Assembly (NCBI GenBank): GCA_028564675.1
Contig: JAOVVO010000446.1
Span: 1 to 64,000, forward strand
Direction: 5' to 3'
Length of the DNA: 64,000 nt
DNA from: Onchocerca lupi
Taxonomy: Eukaryota; Nematoda; Chromadorea; Rhabditida; Onchocercidae
Shown: positions 59,221 to 64,000 of the stretch, piece by piece
How positions within the stretch are numbered: the stretch's first letter is position 1
Layout: each line of letters begins with the position of its first letter
Translations under genes and position numbers: made by a program
The notes under the pieces: model-generated
The model's input: only the letters and a program-made list of their open reading frames with translations
Told to the model about the DNA's origin: nothing
Databases searched by the model: none

Positions 59221-62200
59221 TTATCCTTGATGTGCAACTTGATCAATATTTTCCATCTCATGACATCGTTGTAAACATGCCTTGAAGTTTCTATCTATTT
59301 TTGGTTCTGCTGAATGAGTCTTTTCTGAAAAATTGATAATCGATAATTTTCTTTTTTTTTTTTTCTTTTGAAATGATGCATATAAATATTATGTAAATAA
59401 TATATATGTTATCTTTTGATACTTATAAAGTAAAATGATATTTAAGTGTTTGTGCCATTTTTTTTTCTTTTTTGGAATGTCGATATTTACAGTTTAAATA
59501 ATATAAAATAAAAAAACTTCAGAAAAAAAAGAAAAAATAACACGCAATTTCAAATCATATATTAAATTGATTTAATTTTATAAAACATTCTTTCTCTATT
59601 ATTTCTAAAACTACAGCTTGTTTTACTGAGTAAAACTAGCGATATGATGTTTTCAATGATTGTTATGAAGATAAAGTTTTGATGAAAAATTAAATTCTAA
59701 TTTTTAATCAAGTTGATAGATTTCTGATTATATAATTACAATAAAACTAAATATCTAAAGATGGTAGAAATCAGGATAGTGATAAAAATTTCACATTAAT
59801 AGATTGATTACTTAAATTAAGTACAAATACTATTGATTACCTAAAAATACATTGTTAGTACTTTCCATCTTTGGATTTCCCATTTCGATTGTGGATCTTG
59901 TTGACAATTTTGGAACATTCATCTCATTTTCTTGACCATTTCCTGTTAATACTTGAAAAAAAAAAAATGACAGACGAATTATCAAATTATTACGAATTAT
60001 TATTATTAATTTTCATGTTCATATTTAAAAAAAAAATGACAAATTAAGAAGATGTAATAATTTTGAGAAAAATCCGAAATTCAAAAATTTTTGTTATATT
60101 CGAATTGAAAATGATTCGAAATGTTTACAAATGATAATTTCAAAGAGATATATATAGCACTTCCAATTTTTTTTTTGCAGTTTTAAATTTATAAATATAA
60201 AAATTCAATTACCAGATGATGTTGTTTGTCCACTTTTTTGCTCTTCATAAACTTCCATCCAACGACTTTCCGTATCTTTATCAACACAATTTTGATAAAA
60301 TTTTGTTGCATTAAGCATTTCGGTTGAACCAGCTTCAAAATTTCCATTTTAATGAATAATTTTACATTTAATTATCATATCAACAAGTAACAATCTCTAT
60401 TCCTTACTGAATAAATCTCGTTTATTTAATTTATTATCCTGATTGAATAAGACGTAACAAACAATCTTCTGATATGAAGATGTAAAAAGTAAGTTAAGAA
60501 AAAAAAATGACGTATAATTCACGCACGCCCACGCGCGTCTAGGCAGTTTTCTTCGCAAAACTGATTAATGATGTCATTTGTCAAACGCATTTTATCTGAT
60601 TTATTCATCAATCGAATTGCAAATTATTTGAAATTATTTGTGTTGCATAAAAATTTCTTCTTGAATTCATTCCAATTCATCACTTTTCTTTTTTTTAGAT
60701 TCTGATAACATCTATTGCGATAAAATTAACATAATTTGATAAAGTTTTTGTTTTGATATGATCTGATAAAATATAAATAAATTGTATTTCTTTTTATGAA
60801 AGAAAATAAAAAAAATTTACTCAATAATCCTTCATTAAATCGAACATCACTTGAATTTTTTCCACTTCCAATCATTTCTGGATGCGAATAGCAACTGCTC
60901 TTCTTCTCATAGTTCAATGATGGCTGAAAACACGAAAAAAGAAGAAAAAAAAAAAGAAAAACTTCGATGATAGAATTTAAAAAACATTAGCTTTAGCATG
61001 TAATACATACTTTCGTTGAAAACTAAAAAATTTTTGAAAGAAAAAAAAAAGTAGAAAAGAGAGTTTTAATTTTATTAGCGATAATGAATTTTATCGAAAA
61101 AAATGAAGCAATTAGTTTTTAGCGAGCGAAAAAAAAAAAGCAATTTTTCTTTTTTTTTTTTTTTTTTTTTTTTTTTCAAAATGATAGGAGAAAAAGAAAA
61201 ACGAAAAAATAAGTCTTTTCGAATAAACATTTTAATTGAAAGGAAAAGAAGAAAAAAAAAATAGTACAACAATAAATTAAAAAGTTTATTAGAAAAAACG
61301 CATTTGCAATTATAAAGAAAATTTTAGAAAAATATGTTTGCATTTTCCTAAAATCAAATTTCGCATAAAATATCAAAAGTCATGCAAAATTAGCAAAAAT
61401 TTTCTTCATGTTTATTTGAAAACGAAACATGATGAAATAAAATCTTTATTAGTACACATTTTACTTTTAATGATTGCAAAATTTGAGCGAGAAAAAAAAA
61501 GACTTTTGAAAAAAAAAAAGTTCAATATTTTCTTTCCTTCCTCAGTTTATTTTATTTTATTTTTTTTTTTTTTTTTTTTTTTTTTCAAAATAAACGCATA
61601 GTTTTCGGAACATTAATTTCTTCCTACAAATCTTCTTTGAAAATACCAACAATTTGAAATGAATTTCCGAAAAAAAAAATTGATTATCGTATTTGAATAA
61701 TAAATTATATGGAAAAGAAATAGAGGAATGGAATATTTTCCTTCTTCTTTCAAATAAATTGGACATATTATGTATAAGATTTGAATTTGTGAAAATATAA
61801 ATGATTAAATAAAATGTAAATTAGATAAAATATAAAATTAAATAATTAAATGAGTGATAAAATATACCTTTAATATAAAATATAAAGTTTCCTTATCACA
61901 TCGCCTTTATTTAAAATGATAGATGATAAGGTTGTTATTGATTGAAGAAGGTACTATGAATCATTTATTTTGTTCTTTTCTCTCCTTCATTATCATTTTT
62001 TCTATATCATCACTATCATTCCACTATTTTCCTTTTTCAAAGTCTTTTTTTTTTCAGGCTTTTCCTTTATCTTGATTAAGTATTAAAATATTATTTATAG
62101 ATAAGATATCAAGTATCAAAAAGAAAAAAAAAATTGAACTAAAATAATTTTAGATTATTTTCAGAAGTCTTCCTTAAATTAAAATTTTTTATACAAATTA

Positions 62201-63163
62201 TTTTTTTGTTTTGGACTTTCTTTTCTTTTTTTAAATTTTTGATTTTTTAAATTTTCAAATCAAATCAATCAAAAGAGTAGAAAGAAACAAACTGCATTAA
62301 ATGTGATAAATAATGATTTTCGAAATATTTTCATGAAATTTTAAAAATGAAAAGATTATTTCAAAGTATCGAATTTCTATAGGATAAAGTTATTTTATCG
62401 CTAAAAAATATGGATCATATCATAGAATTTTGAGATCAAAACAAAATGATAATAATACATAATATAGGAAAAAAATAAGTAAATCAATTAATTTAAAACA
62501 TCATCCAGATTGGAATATAATAAATTCAACAATGATAATAAATAAATTTATCCGATAATAAATGAATGAATATTATAATTGTTCAATTGCAGAATTATCT
62601 TATTTTAATTTAACAAAAATTTAATTAGCTTTTATCATAAGATTTAATTAGTCTTTACCATATGCTCAGATGTTGATGCTGACATAAGTCGATAGTTGTT
62701 ATCTATTTTTTGTTGTTGTTGTTGTTGTTTTTGCATTTGTTTTTGTTGTTTTTCTTGTTTTTGTTGTTGTTTTTGCTTTTGTTTTTGTTGTTTTTCTTGT
62801 TTTTGTTGTTTTTTTCCTGAAACAAAAAAAAACAATTTATATTTATAATATGAAAATTAAACATCAATAAATCATTTGCTAATGAATACAACAATAATTA
62901 TAATATATAAATTTCTCTAATTAATAAATGGATGATATTTAAACGTTCAATTACAAATATTGGAATAAATGTTTATGCATAAAAGTATAAAAATTTAATT
63001 TATTCAATATAAATTTACCAATTTAATAAATTATTTATTATAAAGTTAAAAAAAAAAAAAAAAAAAACAACTTGCCTAATTGATGGATCGACGTAGGTGC
63101 GTACGCACTCGACTTTCTTCGTTCAGCAGGTAAATTTGAACAACAACTTTCACATAATGGCAT
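59221..63163 (-). CDS. Unknown protein with N-terminal Cys cluster and Gln/Lys repeat
   Basis: Six exons on the minus strand: 63076-63163, 62659-62816, 60821-60923, 60213-60332, 59841-59951, 59221-59324, giving 227 residues in one open frame. The N-terminus MPLCESCCSNLPAERRKSS has three close cysteines and no signal peptide; it could be acylated or bind metal, but this is inference. Exon 2 encodes a run of about 45 residues of Gln and Lys, from CAA/AAA repeats. The rest is polar and Ser/Asn/Glu-rich, with a short Cys-containing segment near the end (FKACLQRCHEM). I recognise no family. The first intron appears to use a GC donor (G|GCAAGT), and the acceptor of the fourth exon (GAAG) is weak. 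Low complexity and many T runs make additional small exons possible. Confidence 0.65.
60505..60640 (-). other. Isolated GC-rich patch with a short open frame
   Basis: Inside the third intron of the gene above, a patch with CGCACGCCCACGCGCG (about 60524-60540) stands out from the AT-rich surroundings. On the minus strand an ATG-initiated frame of 28 codons (MNKSDKMRLTND...) ends in it. It might be an alternative exon or small ORF; nothing connects it to flanking exons with good splice sites. Confidence 0.25.
62680..62815 (-). repeat. Coding CAA/AAA microsatellite (Gln-Lys)
   Basis: Interrupted repeats of TTG and TTT on the plus strand encode the Gln/Lys run of the gene at 59221-63163. The units QQKQEKQQKQ occur twice. 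Length variation between individuals is likely. Confidence 0.85.
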
Positions 63164-63870
63164 TTTTCCACTTACAAAGCGCAAATTGAATTTATCGATT
63201 TAATTGAATTTATCGATTATATTGATTTCTAAAAAAAAAAAAGAATGAACATAATAATGTTGTGTAATGATAATGTCATGTAAACAATCTAACATTTTTT
63301 AAAAGAATTGGTCGAATATGATAAATTATAATGAACCATAGTAATCATAGAAAATAAAATTTAATTAATCATAAATGATGTAAGATTGTGAGAGAGAGAG
63401 AGAGAAAGGGAAAAAAAAGCATCCAGGTTGAAGAAAGGAAGAAGGAGAAGAAAAAATATTTTTAAAAAATAAAAAAATTGAGACAAAAGTTTGTAATGAT
63501 TTTTTGTGAAATTTCAAGTGCCATCTTAAATATTTTCAACTAATTTATCAAGAAGCAAGAAAGAAGAGAAGCAAAAAAAGTTGAAGAAATATGGGATGAA
63601 ATTTAAATTGAAATAACAATAGGGGAAAATTTGGAAAAGGCGGAAATAAAGTTAAATATCATTTCGGGAATAAATAAATTTAGCAGTTGCATAACTTGTT
63701 TGCTTTTTTTTTTTTTTTTTTTTTTTTTTTTTGGATTGACATATAAATAAAAATTGCAAAACAGTAAATTCAATCAATCATTATGACAGATGCTCTAATT
63801 CTAAGGCATATTTTAAAAAATAAAATTGGATGTTAAATGTTTGGAAAAAAATAAACAATATGATTATTTG
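63164..63870. other. 5' flank of the unknown gene
   Basis: Contains a GA microsatellite (63390-63404), purine-rich stretches and a T run at 63702-63732. No gene is seen. Confidence 0.55.
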
Positions 63871-63871
63871 T

Positions 63872-64000
63872 TCTAAGTTAAATAATTCCTATTTATTAAG
63901 TAAAATAATTTTTATTCGTTAAATAAAATAATTCTTATTTATTGAGTAAAGAAATTCCTATTTGTTGGAGAAGGAAATCCCGATTTATTAAATAAAAGAA
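63872..64000. repeat. Imperfect tandem repeat, about 30-bp unit
   Basis: Four units of the type AAATAATTCCTATTTATTAAGT with substitutions run to the window edge, so the array may continue beyond it. Confidence 0.75.

Noticed and set aside
1..64000. tRNA, rRNA, spliced-leader RNA, CRISPR arrays, Wolbachia-derived inserts
   Set aside because: Looked for typical landmarks (GGTTCGAATCC arm, SL1 sequence, regular spacer arrays, bacterial-type coding density) and found none. A small RNA gene could still be missed by eye.

Overview
The window looks like nuclear DNA of a nematode, most likely a filarial (Onchocercidae). This is an inference from four things: very high A+T with many poly-A/T runs, genes split into small exons by introns ending in TTTCAG or TTTTAG, a Helitron relic, and a nematode-style orphan receptor. 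No bacterial operon, tRNA, rRNA, spliced-leader or CRISPR signal was seen. All gene models were assembled by hand from splice sites and reading-frame continuity.

Left part (1-18.9 kb): a tandem array, all on the + strand, of one family of small secreted precursor proteins. Three copies can be read as six-exon genes (7776-9521, 11359-13019, 15476-17450), one is a pseudogene (3835-5357), and a trace of a further copy may lie at the left edge. Each product has a signal peptide exon, a fast-changing Pro/Ala-rich exon (34 to 103 codons), a furin-type RKKR site and a C-terminal domain with four cysteines. Spacers hold conserved modules, including a stretch of about 1.1 kb that reads nearly identical upstream of copies 2 and 3 and stops at codon 4. 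A degraded Helitron, whose likely 3' end is CTAG at 3366-3369, sits directly upstream of the pseudogene.

Middle part (19-41.8 kb): a ten-exon class A GPCR on the - strand (19081-27308), facing an uncertain + ORF at 27388; then about 11 kb of gene-poor AT-rich DNA; then a four-exon secreted C-type lectin on the + strand (38828-41766).

Right part (42.7-64 kb): an intronless, broken COQ5 copy (- strand, about 42712-43142); a 16-exon CHERP orthologue (- strand, 46492-52706) with SURP, CID, RS and G-patch regions; 443 bp of relatively GC-rich divergent promoter; a 14-exon CCT4 chaperonin gene (+ strand, 53149-58048); and a six-exon gene of unknown function rich in Gln and Lys (- strand, 59221-63163). 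CHERP (pre-mRNA splicing) and CCT4 (cytosolic protein folding) are housekeeping genes sharing one promoter interval. The secreted array, the lectin and the receptor are the accessory, probably parasite-facing, part.
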